Source: an uncultured Clostridia bacterium (GTDB lineage Bacteria; Bacillota; Clostridia; Oscillospirales; Ruminococcaceae). From it: a stretch of 36,184 nt of DNA. Numbering within the stretch: the stretch's first letter is position 1; each line of letters begins with the position of its first letter. The notes beneath the pieces are model-generated. The model was not told the DNA's origin, made no database searches, and was given only the letters and a program-made list of their open reading frames with translations. The stretch is from assembly GCA_947628655.1 (NCBI GenBank), contig CANRAS010000021.1:1-36184 (forward strand), read 5' to 3'. Below are positions 24,107 to 32,594 of the stretch, in pieces. The position numbers and the translations under genes were made by a program.

Positions 24107-24278
24107 GTTGCTCAATTCAAGCGCCCCGCGCCCTTATCCCGCGCACCGTAACCGCCAAGCGTATTAACGCGCCCTTACCGCCCGTATACGCGCCGTTGCC
24201 CGACCGCCCGCAATTCGCCTATCGGCGAATTAACGGCGCTGTCGCGCCGTTGTTTTGCGCTCCGCGCAAAACGCGGGC
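24107..24278 (-). repeat. Dispersed ~172-bp cloverleaf repeat, copy 2 (inverted)
   Basis: The cloverleaf part is 24206-24278 on the minus strand, again exactly 73 nt. Stems are identical to copy 1, with loops GGA, GACA and GATA. The tail ends at the GTTGCTCAATTCAA side (24107). It lies between the two 95-bp direct repeats. Confidence 0.9.
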
Positions 24279-24285
24279 TATTCTA

Positions 24286-24380
24286 CAGTTAATAGTTAAG
24301 AGCGCTTCTAGTAGCTAGAGAATAGTTGTTAGTAGCTAGTTTCTGGTGTGCGCCCTTGCGGGCGCGGATTAGATTGTCTT
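24286..24380 (+). repeat. 95-bp direct repeat, right copy
   Basis: An exact copy of 23975-24069, including a relic of the purD 3' end (cagttaatagttaag). Together with the element between them it fills the 458-nt purD-methyltransferase gap; nothing else is visible there. Confidence 0.95.
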
Positions 24381-24446
24381 TGAATTAATACGTTTATCGC
24401 GGTCGGTGCGGAACGAAGTGTATTTAACAGAACAGGAAGTGAAACC

Positions 24447-25565
24447 GTGAGCCGATTTTTGTTTGTCGCTCCGTGTCGGTTTGGGCTGGAGCGGACGCTT
24501 TCATTTGAACTTAGAAATTTGGGCGCGGAGAATGTCCGCGCGGAGGACGGCAGAGTGTTCTTTGAGGGCGGCGCCGAGATTTGCGCACGCGCGAATATCC
24601 GCTGTTCCGTCGCGGAGCGTATCTGCGCGGTGTTGGGTACGTTTCGCGCCGTTACGTTCGACGAACTTTACGAGGGTATACTGAAACTTCCGCTTGCCGA
24701 ATATATACGGCAGGACGACGATTTCCCGAACAAGGGGAGCGCCCTCGGTTCCAAGCTGTCAAGCGTTCCCGCTTTACAGAGAACTATAAAGAAAGCTATG
24801 GCTGTGAACCTCTGCAAGGCTTACGGAACGGACGTTTTGCCCGAAACGGGGGCGAAGTGCAAGATACGCTTTTCGCTGAAAAACGATGTGTTCACACTTA
24901 TGCTCGACACGAGCGGGAACGGACTTCATAAGCGCGGTTACCGCGCCGAAAGCAACGCCGCGCCTATTCGTGAAACGCTCGGCGGAGGGATTGCCGACAT
25001 TGCGCGGATACGCGAAAACGACCTTGTTGTTGACCCGTTCTGCGGTTCGGGAACTCTTCTTATTGAGTCGGCGTATAAGGCTTTGGGAATTGCGCCGGGG
25101 CTTATGCGGACGTTCGCGGGAGAGCGTATGAAGTTCCTGCCGAAAGAGGTGTGGGAAACGGCTCGGAGCGAGGCGCGGGCGCGGATTAAATCGGACGTGC
25201 AATTCCGCGCGATAGGCTATGACAGCGACCCCGACTGCGTTCGCCTTACTAATGAAAACGCGAAGAAAGCGGGCGTTTCCGAATACGTCCGCGCCGAACT
25301 TCGCGGTATAGATGATTTCAAGTGGGAAGACCGTCCCGCGAAGATACTTACGAACCCGCCCTACGGCGAGCGAATGCTGGAACAGCAGCAGGCGCGGGAG
25401 ATTTACGCGGTTATGGGACGAAAACTCCTGCCGCGCGGTGAAAACCAACTGTACGTTATCACGTCGGACGAGATGTTCGAGGAGATATTCGGCTTAAAAG
25501 CCGACAGCAACCGAAAACTCTACAACGGTATGCTGATGTGCAGACTGTATGCGTATTTTAAGTAA
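24447..25565 (+). CDS. THUMP-domain class I SAM-dependent RNA methyltransferase (RlmL-N/YpsC-like)
   Basis: This 372-residue cytoplasmic enzyme is of the type that makes N2-methylguanosine in 23S rRNA. The N-terminus (VAPCRFGLERTLSFELRNLG) and a THUMP-like region (about 45-160) are followed by a Rossmann methyltransferase domain. That domain has the SAM-binding VDPFCGSGTLLIE (about 194-206) and catalytic LTNPPYGERM (about 301-310). LHKRGYRAESNAAPIRETL near 158-176 is a family hallmark. The start is GTG with AGGAAGTG upstream. It stands alone downstream of the repeat cluster. The exact target base is inferred from homologs only. Confidence 0.9.
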   Translation: MSRFLFVAPCRFGLERTLSFELRNLGAENVRAEDGRVFFEGGAEICARANIRCSVAERICAVLGTFRAVTFDELYEGILKLPLAEYIRQDDDFPNKGSALGSKLSSVPALQRTIKKAMAVNLCKAYGTDVLPETGAKCKIRFSLKNDVFTLMLDTSGNGLHKRGYRAESNAAPIRETLGGGIADIARIRENDLVVDPFCGSGTLLIESAYKALGIAPGLMRTFAGERMKFLPKEVWETARSEARARIKSDVQFRAIGYDSDPDCVRLTNENAKKAGVSEYVRAELRGIDDFKWEDRPAKILTNPPYGERMLEQQQAREIYAVMGRKLLPRGENQLYVITSDEMFEEIFGLKADSNRKLYNGMLMCRLYAYFK

Positions 25566-25807
25566 AGGCGAGTTTAGCGGAGGTTTGGCGCGTGCGTTTA
25601 CCCCTCGAAAATAAGGCGCGACGGCGCGGGCAAGTCAAACGCAACGCGGAGCAATTCCCCGCGCGGTGCGCGGGAAATTGCCGAACCTACGAACCGCAAA
25701 ACGCGCTTTAGCAAGTCGCGGTGAACTCCACATTCAAACAACCCCGAACCCCTCCACCCCAACAGCAAGCATATCAAGTCGGATATGCGGATTGTAGTGT
25801 GTTTTAT

Positions 25808-27976
25808 ATGGCTATGAAAAGAAAAACAAGACCCGCGTTTTACGGGTGTGAAATTGTAACGGCGCTGATTTATCTGTGTTCGCTGAGCGCGCTTATGATG
25901 TATCTGCTGTGCAAGGACTATTTTGTCGTTTGCACACTTATAATGACCGTGCTGTGCGGCGGTATCTATATGCTGTTTTATACGTTCAGAGAACGCAGGC
26001 TGATGTCGTTTGTGATGTTCGCGGCGCTGTTCGCGGCAATGCTGATGATAACGGGCGCGGTTTCCGCGTCTATGGGAAGTATGGCGATAATCGATTTTAT
26101 CTACAACACGTCCGATTATTTCAGCTTAACGCCCGCTATCAGCTGTATTATTATGTTCTCGTTCTTTATGTCGTACCCCGTGTTTTATTTTACCGTGCGA
26201 TTGCCAAGACCGTGCTTTCTGCTGCTGCCCGCGCTTGCTCCGCTGATTTTAGGCGCGAGAACCGTCGGCAAACTGCCCGCGGGGCTTATCGCGTTTCTCG
26301 CGGCGGGATATTTTGTCGCGGTGCTGGGGATTTCCCGCAGCGAATACCCGACCGAAAACGTCTATATTGACGACAAATCCTCGCGCAAAGAACGCCTTAT
26401 CGCGTTCGTGCTGTTCGGCGCGGTAACCTGCGGTTTGCTGTTGATTATCCCGCGGAGCGACAAGACGGAATATGCGAATTACCTTGAAGACGCGTGGTTC
26501 AAGCGGGCGTTTTACGCTACGCAGTCAACGGGCTTTACGCAGAGTTCCACACCGAACACGGGCAACAACGACGTTCCCGATGATTTGCTGTTTTACGTTA
26601 TGTCGGCAAATCCCCGAAACGTTATCAGTCAGTCGTTCGATAATTACACGGGCAAGAACGGCTGGACGTTCTCGCGGAAATATACAAACGGGCGTCCGCT
26701 TGACCAGCAAGATGTGCGGTTGCTGAATTACAATAAACTCGCCCAATCGTTAAAAGACGCGGCGCAGGACGGCTATCTCGAAGAATACGCCGACGAGCTT
26801 TTGGCTCTCCCCGACATTCCGCGCGACAATGTTTTTTCATCTACAATGTATCTTCAGTTTGTTGACAACTCGAATACAACGGTAGTGCGCCACCCGTCGG
26901 GTACTTACGGCGCAAGGATACAGGGCAGTAACGCGACTATCTACAGAAACCCGAACGACGAGATGTTCACGACAGAGCCGTTCGGACGAAACGCGCAGTA
27001 TACGCTTTATTACTACGGCTACCCGCCCGACCCCGAATTTGCGCGGTTTTTGTCGGGGCTTTCCAAAGACGAATATACCGACCTGCTCTATGACGCGGCA
27101 GACGCGGGCGCTATCAGCTTGAGCGAGGCTTTCGCTTTTGATGACGCTTATAACGACGCGGAGCAATACCGCGACGATATGTATGACGAGGATATGCCCG
27201 AACGGATAGTCGAACTTGCAAACGAGATAACGGCGGGGCTTACTAACGACTATGACAAGGTAATGGCTATAGAAAATTACTTTGCGCAGAACGATTTTGT
27301 GTATGATTTGAATTTCGTACCGCAGGAGATTTCGGCGGAGTACTTCTTATTTAAAAGCAAGCGCGGCATTTGCACGGACTTCGCGACAGCGGCAACGCTG
27401 CTTATCCGCGCGGCGGGCATTCCCGCGAGATACACCGAGGGTTATCTTGTAAAGACGGACGTTGCCTCGCGCGATTTGTACGGCAGGTTTGAGGTGAAAG
27501 CCGACCAGGCGCACGCATTCGCGACGGCGTATGTGCCGGGGTGCGGCTGGCTTGAAATCGACGGCACGAAAAACGTTATCGAGGCGAGCGAGGAACGCGC
27601 GGCACAGCAGTTGATTTTCATTATCGCAGGGATAGCGGCGGTATTGGCGGTGCTTTGCATTATCTTCAGAAAACGCCTGTCCGAACTGTTCTTTACGATA
27701 CGTTTCAAGTTCAGTAAACCCGACAAGAAAATCCGCTTGCTGTACCTTAGAACGCGAAAACTCGCGTGCGGGATAACGGGCGCAGAACCCGCGTCCGCTA
27801 CTTCGGGCGAAGTGCGGGATATAATCGCGCGTATACTGTCGCTTGACAAACAGGCGGGCGAGATTACTGACGCGGCGGACGCGCTTATCTACGGCGGTGA
27901 TTTGCGCGAGGTTGATACTAAAGCGCTGTTCGCCGATTACAAGACGATTGTAAAAGCGCGCAGAGCGCGGAAATAA
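25808..27976 (+). CDS. Transglutaminase-like membrane protein (TgpA-like)
   Basis: This 722-residue membrane protein has about seven N-terminal helices (about 10-220), an extracellular region, and a transglutaminase-like domain. A later membrane helix (about 605-625) and a cytoplasmic tail follow. The catalytic triad is visible: Cys522 in RGICTDFA, His569 in QAHAFATAYV and Asp585 in LEIDGT. Proteins of this kind are usually linked with DUF58 and MoxR genes; the DUF58 partner lies downstream. The start at 25808 is chosen because the sequence before it reads like intergenic DNA. A GTG at 25721 would add 29 residues. Neither site has a good Shine-Dalgarno. The target of the Cys-protease-like domain is unknown. 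Confidence 0.85.
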   Translation: MAMKRKTRPAFYGCEIVTALIYLCSLSALMMYLLCKDYFVVCTLIMTVLCGGIYMLFYTFRERRLMSFVMFAALFAAMLMITGAVSASMGSMAIIDFIYNTSDYFSLTPAISCIIMFSFFMSYPVFYFTVRLPRPCFLLLPALAPLILGARTVGKLPAGLIAFLAAGYFVAVLGISRSEYPTENVYIDDKSSRKERLIAFVLFGAVTCGLLLIIPRSDKTEYANYLEDAWFKRAFYATQSTGFTQSSTPNTGNNDVPDDLLFYVMSANPRNVISQSFDNYTGKNGWTFSRKYTNGRPLDQQDVRLLNYNKLAQSLKDAAQDGYLEEYADELLALPDIPRDNVFSSTMYLQFVDNSNTTVVRHPSGTYGARIQGSNATIYRNPNDEMFTTEPFGRNAQYTLYYYGYPPDPEFARFLSGLSKDEYTDLLYDAADAGAISLSEAFAFDDAYNDAEQYRDDMYDEDMPERIVELANEITAGLTNDYDKVMAIENYFAQNDFVYDLNFVPQEISAEYFLFKSKRGICTDFATAATLLIRAAGIPARYTEGYLVKTDVASRDLYGRFEVKADQAHAFATAYVPGCGWLEIDGTKNVIEASEERAAQQLIFIIAGIAAVLAVLCIIFRKRLSELFFTIRFKFSKPDKKIRLLYLRTRKLACGITGAEPASATSGEVRDIIARILSLDKQAGEITDAADALIYGGDLREVDTKALFADYKTIVKARRARK

Positions 27977-27989
27977 TTCGCGCTGTTGG

Positions 27990-28390
27990 CGCGGGGCGGT
28001 GTATTTGCTCCCCTGTGAGAGTTTTCGGTAACGGGCGCGGGCGCGTTCGGCGAACGCAGAAACTTTTCGTGCGTGGGCGGGGAGGTTGCTTACCTCGCGT
28101 ATTCGCAAAGGTTCACCAAAAAACGGCGGGTTTCTGCTAATGGCGGGAGTTTAACGGGCGCGGAACTTTGCGCGGGGGGGGGTGCGGTTGTTTACCTCGC
28201 TTGTTCGCAAAGGTTCACCAAAACTGAGGGTTTCTGCTAATGGCGGGAGTTTGGCGGGCGCGGAACTTCGCGCGGTGCGCGGGGCGGTTGCTTACCTCGC
28301 GTATTCGCAAAGGTTCACCAAAAACTGCGGGGTTCTGCTAATGGCGGGCGTTTAGCGAACGCAGAACTTTGTGCGGAGTTTCGCGTTTGG
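27990..28390. repeat. ~100-bp tandem repeat, 3 copies
   Basis: Three units can be anchored on GTTGCTTACCTCGC-type strings at about 28085, 28187 and 28287 (periods 102 and 100). Each contains TTCGCAAAGGTTCACCAAAA and TTCTGCTAATGGCGGG. Spacers are not unique, so it is not a CRISPR array. No gene is visible in the 511-nt gap between the transglutaminase-like and DUF58 genes. Confidence 0.85.
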
Positions 28391-28487
28391 TTGCGCGGAT
28401 TTGGCAAAATGCGACGATTTGCGATAACTGCGCGGGCGCGTTCGGCGAACGCGAAAATAAGACTTGAACTAACTAAAGGAGCGAAAG

Positions 28488-29459
28488 ATGTTACATATCG
28501 GCGGGTTGATTGCCGCGCTGGCGATTTCTGTATTGTTTACGCTGTTTTTGAACGGCGACGTCGGTTGGGCGCTGATTTACACGATCGGCGGGACAGCGGT
28601 TATTTCGGCGGTGCTGTTTCTCGTTTCAAGACGGCATATTTCGATAAAGCTGTCGGAACTTTCGGGTACGGAAAAATGCGGACGGCGCGTGGAGTTTGAA
28701 ATAGTACTGCGCAAAACGGGCTTTTGCATTATGCCGTTTATAGAACTTTGCGTTGACGCGGGCGAGGAGAGTTTGCCGATAAGAATACGCACGTCGCTGA
28801 TTTTCGGGAAAACAAAGCGCGTTGCGGGCAGTTTTCGAGCCGAACGCAGCGGACTTCACAAGATAACGCTTTCCCGTGCGCTGATTTACGATTTGGTGGG
28901 CGTAATGCGGGGAAAGATCGAACTTTCCCAGACCGTGCAGAAAGGCGTTCTTCCGAAAGAAATCGAATACGACGGACCCGAAGTTCTGCCGAGCGTTCTC
29001 CCGTCGGACAACGAGGAAACGGAGGAGGGCGCGGCGGTAAAGCGCGGCGGTATGCCCGGTTACGAGCACAGAGAGTATGTCGCGGGGGATTCTCCGCGCC
29101 GTGTGAACTACAAACTCTCGGCAAAGAAAAACAAACTTATGGTGCGCCTTGACGAAAGTCAAGGAACGCGCGCGACAAATATTTTTCTTGCGAACAACGC
29201 GCAGTCCGTCTGCGCGGACAAGGCGTTCGCTCTCGCGCGTCGGCTGATTATGCGCGGAGGTACGGTAAAGATTACGCACAAGGGCGCGGAAATCACGGCG
29301 GCTACTCCCGAAACGCTGGAGCGTATGCGCGAATGGCTCGCGTTCCGCGAGTTCGCGGGGGCGGGCGCGGTTACAGAACCCGCAGACAGCGCGTTCCCCG
29401 AAGGCACGTCAATGGTGTTTTCGGGCGACGGAGTTATTACGCAGATTTCCGCGGATTGA
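28488..29459 (+). CDS. DUF58-domain protein
   Basis: This 323-residue protein has two N-terminal membrane helices (about 5-45), a beta-rich region, and the DUF58 core. The core shows EHREYVAGDSPRRVNYKLSAKKNKLMVRL (about 188-216), equivalent to the family's REY-GD-R-IN-K signature. DUF58 proteins have a von Willebrand A-like fold and usually sit beside a MoxR ATPase and a TgpA-like transglutaminase. The latter is 511 nt upstream here and no MoxR gene is in the window. AAAGGAG lies 7 nt before the ATG. The role is probably in envelope protein maturation or assembly, by linkage only. Confidence 0.88.
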   Translation: MLHIGGLIAALAISVLFTLFLNGDVGWALIYTIGGTAVISAVLFLVSRRHISIKLSELSGTEKCGRRVEFEIVLRKTGFCIMPFIELCVDAGEESLPIRIRTSLIFGKTKRVAGSFRAERSGLHKITLSRALIYDLVGVMRGKIELSQTVQKGVLPKEIEYDGPEVLPSVLPSDNEETEEGAAVKRGGMPGYEHREYVAGDSPRRVNYKLSAKKNKLMVRLDESQGTRATNIFLANNAQSVCADKAFALARRLIMRGGTVKITHKGAEITAATPETLERMREWLAFREFAGAGAVTEPADSAFPEGTSMVFSGDGVITQISAD

Positions 29460-29479
29460 GCGGGATTGGCGCGGACGGA

Positions 29480-30110
29480 CGCGTTCTCCCTCAAACGGCG
29501 CGGAATTAGCAAACGCGGGAGCGCGTTCCCACTCCAACGGCGCGGAGGTGCAAGCAGTGGGCGCGGGGCGCGTGCGCCGTGCAACTATACGGGGCGTTAT
29601 CCTCTGCTTTGGCAATGCGGGCGGTGTTGGGAAAACAGCAAGCGCGGGGCGCGGTTTCCCTCAAACGGTGCAGAATTAGCAAACGCGGGAGCGCGTTCTC
29701 ACTCCAACGGCGCGGAGGGTGCAAGCGGTGGGCGCGGGGCGCGTGCGCCGTGCAACAACGCGGAGCGTTATCCTCTGCTTTGGCAATGCGGGCGGTGTTG
29801 GGAAAACCTCAAGCGCGGGGAGCGGTTTCCCTCAAACGGCGAGGAATTAGCAAACGCGGGAGCGCGTTCCCACTCAAACGGCGCGGAGGTGCAAGCAGTG
29901 GGCGCGGGTCGCGTGCGCCGTGCAACTATGCGGGGGCGTTATCCTCTGCTTTGGCAATGCGGGCGGTGTTGGGAAAACAGCAAACGCGGGGCGCGGTTTC
30001 CCTCAAACGGCGAGGAATTAGCAAACGCGGGAGCGCGTTCCCACTCCAACGGCGCGGGGGTGCAAGCGGTGGGCGCGGGGCGCGTTTGTTCTCCCCGCCG
30101 TCGGCGCGCG
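29480..30110. repeat. 171-bp tandem repeat, ~3.7 copies
   Basis: The GAATTAGCAAACGCGGGAGCG string recurs at about 29503, 29673, 29844 and 30015 (periods 170, 171, 171). Copies differ by a few substitutions and small indels. Because 171 is a multiple of 3, long open frames appear on both strands, but indels shift the repeat's reading and there is no ribosome binding site, so I call it non-coding. It fills most of the gap between the DUF58 gene and pgi. Confidence 0.9.
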
Positions 30111-30247
30111 TTCCACCGTTCAACAACCGCTTGGCGTTCCCGACAACGGAATTTGTCAAAATCCCCCAAAAGTTTGTACAAGTTATACAAAAAAACACGG
30201 TTGAATATTAAAATATCTACAAATAAAATATCATTTCCCAAAACTCC

Positions 30248-30276
30248 TTGAAAAAAATGAAAAATTAATATATAAT
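30248..30276 (+). promoter_or_regulatory. Promoter of pgi
   Basis: TTGAAA (30248-30253), 17-nt AT-rich spacer, TATAAT (30271-30276); leader about 45 nt. Confidence 0.8.
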
Positions 30277-30327
30277 ATAGTTAAGCGTTGTGTGCAGAAT
30301 TTGTAACAACGGAAAGGAGCTTTAGTT

Positions 30328-31668
30328 ATGAGCATAAAACTTGATGACAAATACTTAAAGGACTTTGTCCGCCCGCACGAGCTTGCGCAGTACGCGCCTG
30401 CCGTTAAGACGGCGTTCGATACGCTGATGAACAAAACGGGAGCGGGCAATGATTTTTTGGGGTGGATAGATCTTCCCGTCGATTATGATAAAGACGAGTT
30501 CGAGAGAATTAAAAAAGCCGCCGCGAAGATAAAGAGCGACAGCAAGGTGCTTATCGTTATCGGCATCGGCGGTTCGTATCTCGGCGCGAGGGCGGTTATC
30601 GAGGCGCTGAAATCGACGCTTTACAACTCGCTTGCAAAGGATACCCCCGAAATATACTTCTGCGGCAACAGCATTTCTCCTACTTATTTAAACGAGATAA
30701 TCTCGCTTGTCAAGGACAGGGATTTTTCCGTCAACATAATCTCCAAATCGGGTACGACTACAGAGCCTGCTTTGGCGTTCAGAGTGTTCAGAGATTTGCT
30801 TGTGGAACGTTACGGCGAGGAGGGCGCGAAAAGCCGCATTTACGCGACGACTGACAAGGCAAAGGGTACGCTCAAAGAGTTATCGGATAAAATGGGCTAT
30901 GAAACGTTTGTCGTACCCGACGACGTAGGCGGCCGCTATTCCGTGCTTACCGCCGTGGGACTTCTGCCTATCGCGTGCGCGGGGTGCGATATAGACGCTC
31001 TTATGAAAGGCGCGGCGGACGCCCGCGAGGAATACAGGACGTTCGACATTGAAAAGAATACGGCTTGCAAATACGCAGCTTTGAGAAATATCCTGCGCCA
31101 AAAAGGCAAATCCGTTGAAATGCTGATAAGCTATGAAAACAGCTTTGTTATGATGGCGGAGTGGTTCAAGCAGTTGTTCGGCGAAAGCGAGGGCAAGGAC
31201 GGCAAGGGACTGTTCCCGTCGGGCGCGTCGTTCTCGACAGACCTGCACTCGCTCGGACAGTTTATTCAGGACGGCTCACGGATTATGTTTGAAACGGTCG
31301 TGCAGTTTGAAAAACCGCAGAAAGACTTGTTCATAAAGGACGACCCCGAAAACATCGACGGGCTGAATTTCCTTTCAAATCAGAATATGAGCATAGTCAA
31401 CCGCAAGGCGTTCGAGGGAACGGTTATCGCGCATACCGAGGGCGGCGTGCCGAATATCGTGCTGGAAGTTCCCGCTTTGGACGAACACGAACTCGGCGGT
31501 ATGATATACTTCTTTGAACTTGCGTGCGGAGTAAGCGGTTATCTGCTCGGCGTTAATCCGTTCGACCAGCCGGGCGTTGAAAGCTACAAGAAGAATATGT
31601 TCGCGCTTTTGGGAAAGCCGGGTTACGAGGACAGACGGGCGGATCTGGAGGCTGGAATTAACAAATAA
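30328..31668 (+). CDS. pgi: Glucose-6-phosphate isomerase
   Basis: This 446-residue cytoplasmic glycolytic enzyme converts glucose-6-phosphate and fructose-6-phosphate. The sugar-isomerase signatures are present: [11 protein letters not shown] (about 79-89), the phosphate-binding [14 protein letters not shown] (about 138-151) and the C-terminal SHEMGG-like region seen here as [13 protein letters not shown]. The length fits the short Firmicutes form. GGAAAGGAGC lies before the ATG. It has its own promoter and appears monocistronic or followed by the small P-loop gene 109 nt downstream. Confidence 0.97.
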   Translation: MSIKLDDKYLKDFVRPHELAQYAPAVKTAFDTLMNKTGAGNDFLGWIDLPVDYDKDEFERIKKAAAKIKSDSKVLIVIGIGGSYLGARAVIEALKSTLYNSLAKDTPEIYFCGNSISPTYLNEIISLVKDRDFSVNIISKSGTTTEPALAFRVFRDLLVERYGEEGAKSRIYATTDKAKGTLKELSDKMGYETFVVPDDVGGRYSVLTAVGLLPIACAGCDIDALMKGAADAREEYRTFDIEKNTACKYAALRNILRQKGKSVEMLISYENSFVMMAEWFKQLFGESEGKDGKGLFPSGASFSTDLHSLGQFIQDGSRIMFETVVQFEKPQKDLFIKDDPENIDGLNFLSNQNMSIVNRKAFEGTVIAHTEGGVPNIVLEVPALDEHELGGMIYFFELACGVSGYLLGVNPFDQPGVESYKKNMFALLGKPGYEDRRADLEAGINK

Positions 31669-31777
31669 CGCGAAACAAAAACGCATTATTTGAAAAGTTA
31701 TTTTGTACCTTTTCGACATTCGGACGTGCAGAATTTCCGAAGTCGATGAAATGTCATAAAAATCGGAGGTAAAACCA

Positions 31778-32182
31778 ATGGTCAAGATTATTACAGGAAA
31801 CAAGGGTTCGGGCAAGACGAAAATTCTGATTTCGGCAATTCACGACGCTGAAAAGAAGTCAAACGGCAACGTTGTGGCTATCCAGAAAGGCTCTTCGCTG
31901 AACACCGACATCACCTACAAGGTTCGCCTTGTAAACATCGAGGACTATGCTGTCGAGGGTATGGACGCGTTTTACGGGTTCATCGCGGGTATCTTAGCGA
32001 GCGACCACGACTGCACGGACATCTTTGTTGACGCGACATTGAAAATCACGGGCAGAGATTACGCGGCGCTCGGCGCAATGTTTGACAAGCTGGCAAAGAT
32101 AACGCCGAACACGACCGTAACGCTGACAGTTTCCGCAGACAACAGCGAACTGCCCGAGAATGTTAAGAAGTTTATTAGTTGA
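31778..32182 (+). CDS. Small P-loop NTP-binding protein, unknown function
   Basis: This 134-residue soluble protein has a Walker A at its N-terminus (GNKGSGKTK, residues 6-14) and a possible Walker B (DIFVDATL, about 84-91). The strand-helix pattern resembles a minimal thymidine-kinase- or ATPase-like fold without the lasso and zinc parts of thymidine kinase. Such proteins occur widely in Clostridia without known role. CGGAGGTAAAACC precedes the ATG. It ends with a strong terminator 60 nt downstream. Confidence 0.8.
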   Translation: MVKIITGNKGSGKTKILISAIHDAEKKSNGNVVAIQKGSSLNTDITYKVRLVNIEDYAVEGMDAFYGFIAGILASDHDCTDIFVDATLKITGRDYAALGAMFDKLAKITPNTTVTLTVSADNSELPENVKKFIS

Positions 32183-32238
32183 CAGCGTGGAAGTTGTCAG
32201 AGATTAGTAGTTAGTTGTTAGTTGCGATAAATACGCGC

Positions 32239-32268
32239 CCTGCCCCGATTTTGCGGGGCAGGTTTTTT
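32239..32268 (+). terminator. Terminator after the P-loop gene
   Basis: CCTGCCCCG / CGGGGCAGG perfect 9-bp stem with a 6-nt loop, then six T. Confidence 0.9.
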
Positions 32269-32331
32269 GCGCGGATTTTTATAATTCATACCGCCCGCCG
32301 TGGGATTAATTCGCACTTTTCCAAAAACTAC

Positions 32332-32360
32332 TTGACAATCCTTGCATGATGTGATATAAT
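32332..32360 (+). promoter_or_regulatory. Consensus promoter of the attenuator/LRR gene
   Basis: TTGACA (32332-32337), 17-nt spacer, TATAAT (32355-32360), exact consensus. Transcription should start near 32367, at the base of the structured leader. Confidence 0.9.
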
Positions 32361-32366
32361 GAAGTT

Positions 32367-32533
32367 GCGGAACAAATGAATAATGCCCTATGCAATGACA
32401 TACACTTTTACCATACGGTAAAAGTGCGTGCTCTTTTCGTGTGTGCCGTTTCATAGGGTTAACGAAGTTGTTCCGCAGCAATGTGAGCTATGCATTTTTC
32501 AGTGCGTGGCTACGGCTGCGCACTTTTTGTTTT
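32367..32533 (+). promoter_or_regulatory. Candidate riboswitch/attenuator leader
   Basis: The RNA folds as a long interrupted stem. GCGGAACAA (32367-32375) pairs with TTGTTCCGC (32468-32476), CCCTATG (32386-32392) with CATAGGG (32452-32458), and CACTTTTACC (32403-32412) with GGTAAAAGTG (32417-32426). Internal loops separate them. An expression platform follows. A terminator, AGTGCGTGGC/GCTGCGCACT (32501-32510, 32515-32524) then TTTTTGTTTT, competes with an antiterminator, AGCTATGCA (32486-32494) with TGCGTGGCT (32503-32511). I do not match it to a known riboswitch, 6S or SRP RNA. It could alternatively be a free-standing small RNA. Confidence 0.65.
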
Positions 32534-32594
32534 GCGGGAAATGTGCGCGAAATCTACTATAACTCACCGCAAAAGATATGGAGGAACAATTCTT

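Noticed and set aside
23975-24380. Classical transposon target-site duplication
   Set aside because: A 95-bp duplication is far too long for a transposase target site and no transposase is present. Another duplication mechanism is more likely.
27990-28390. CRISPR-like array
   Set aside because: Only three ~100-bp units, with the whole unit repeated and no unique spacers. No cas genes are near.
29466-30251. Long open reading frame across the 171-bp tandem repeat
   Set aside because: Frames are open on both strands because of GC-rich composition and the period divisible by three. Small indels change the reading of each unit, there is no ribosome binding site, and the protein is low-complexity Arg/Gly.
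32367-32476. 6S RNA or SRP RNA
   Set aside because: The long interrupted stem is suggestive of 6S, but the closing stem is short, no large central bubble of the usual kind is seen, and SRP signatures are absent. The real SRP RNA is at 5232-5370.
32490-32594. Upstream start for the LRR surface protein
   Set aside because: It lies inside the leader terminator. The ATG at 32595 has GGAGG and begins a normal signal peptide.
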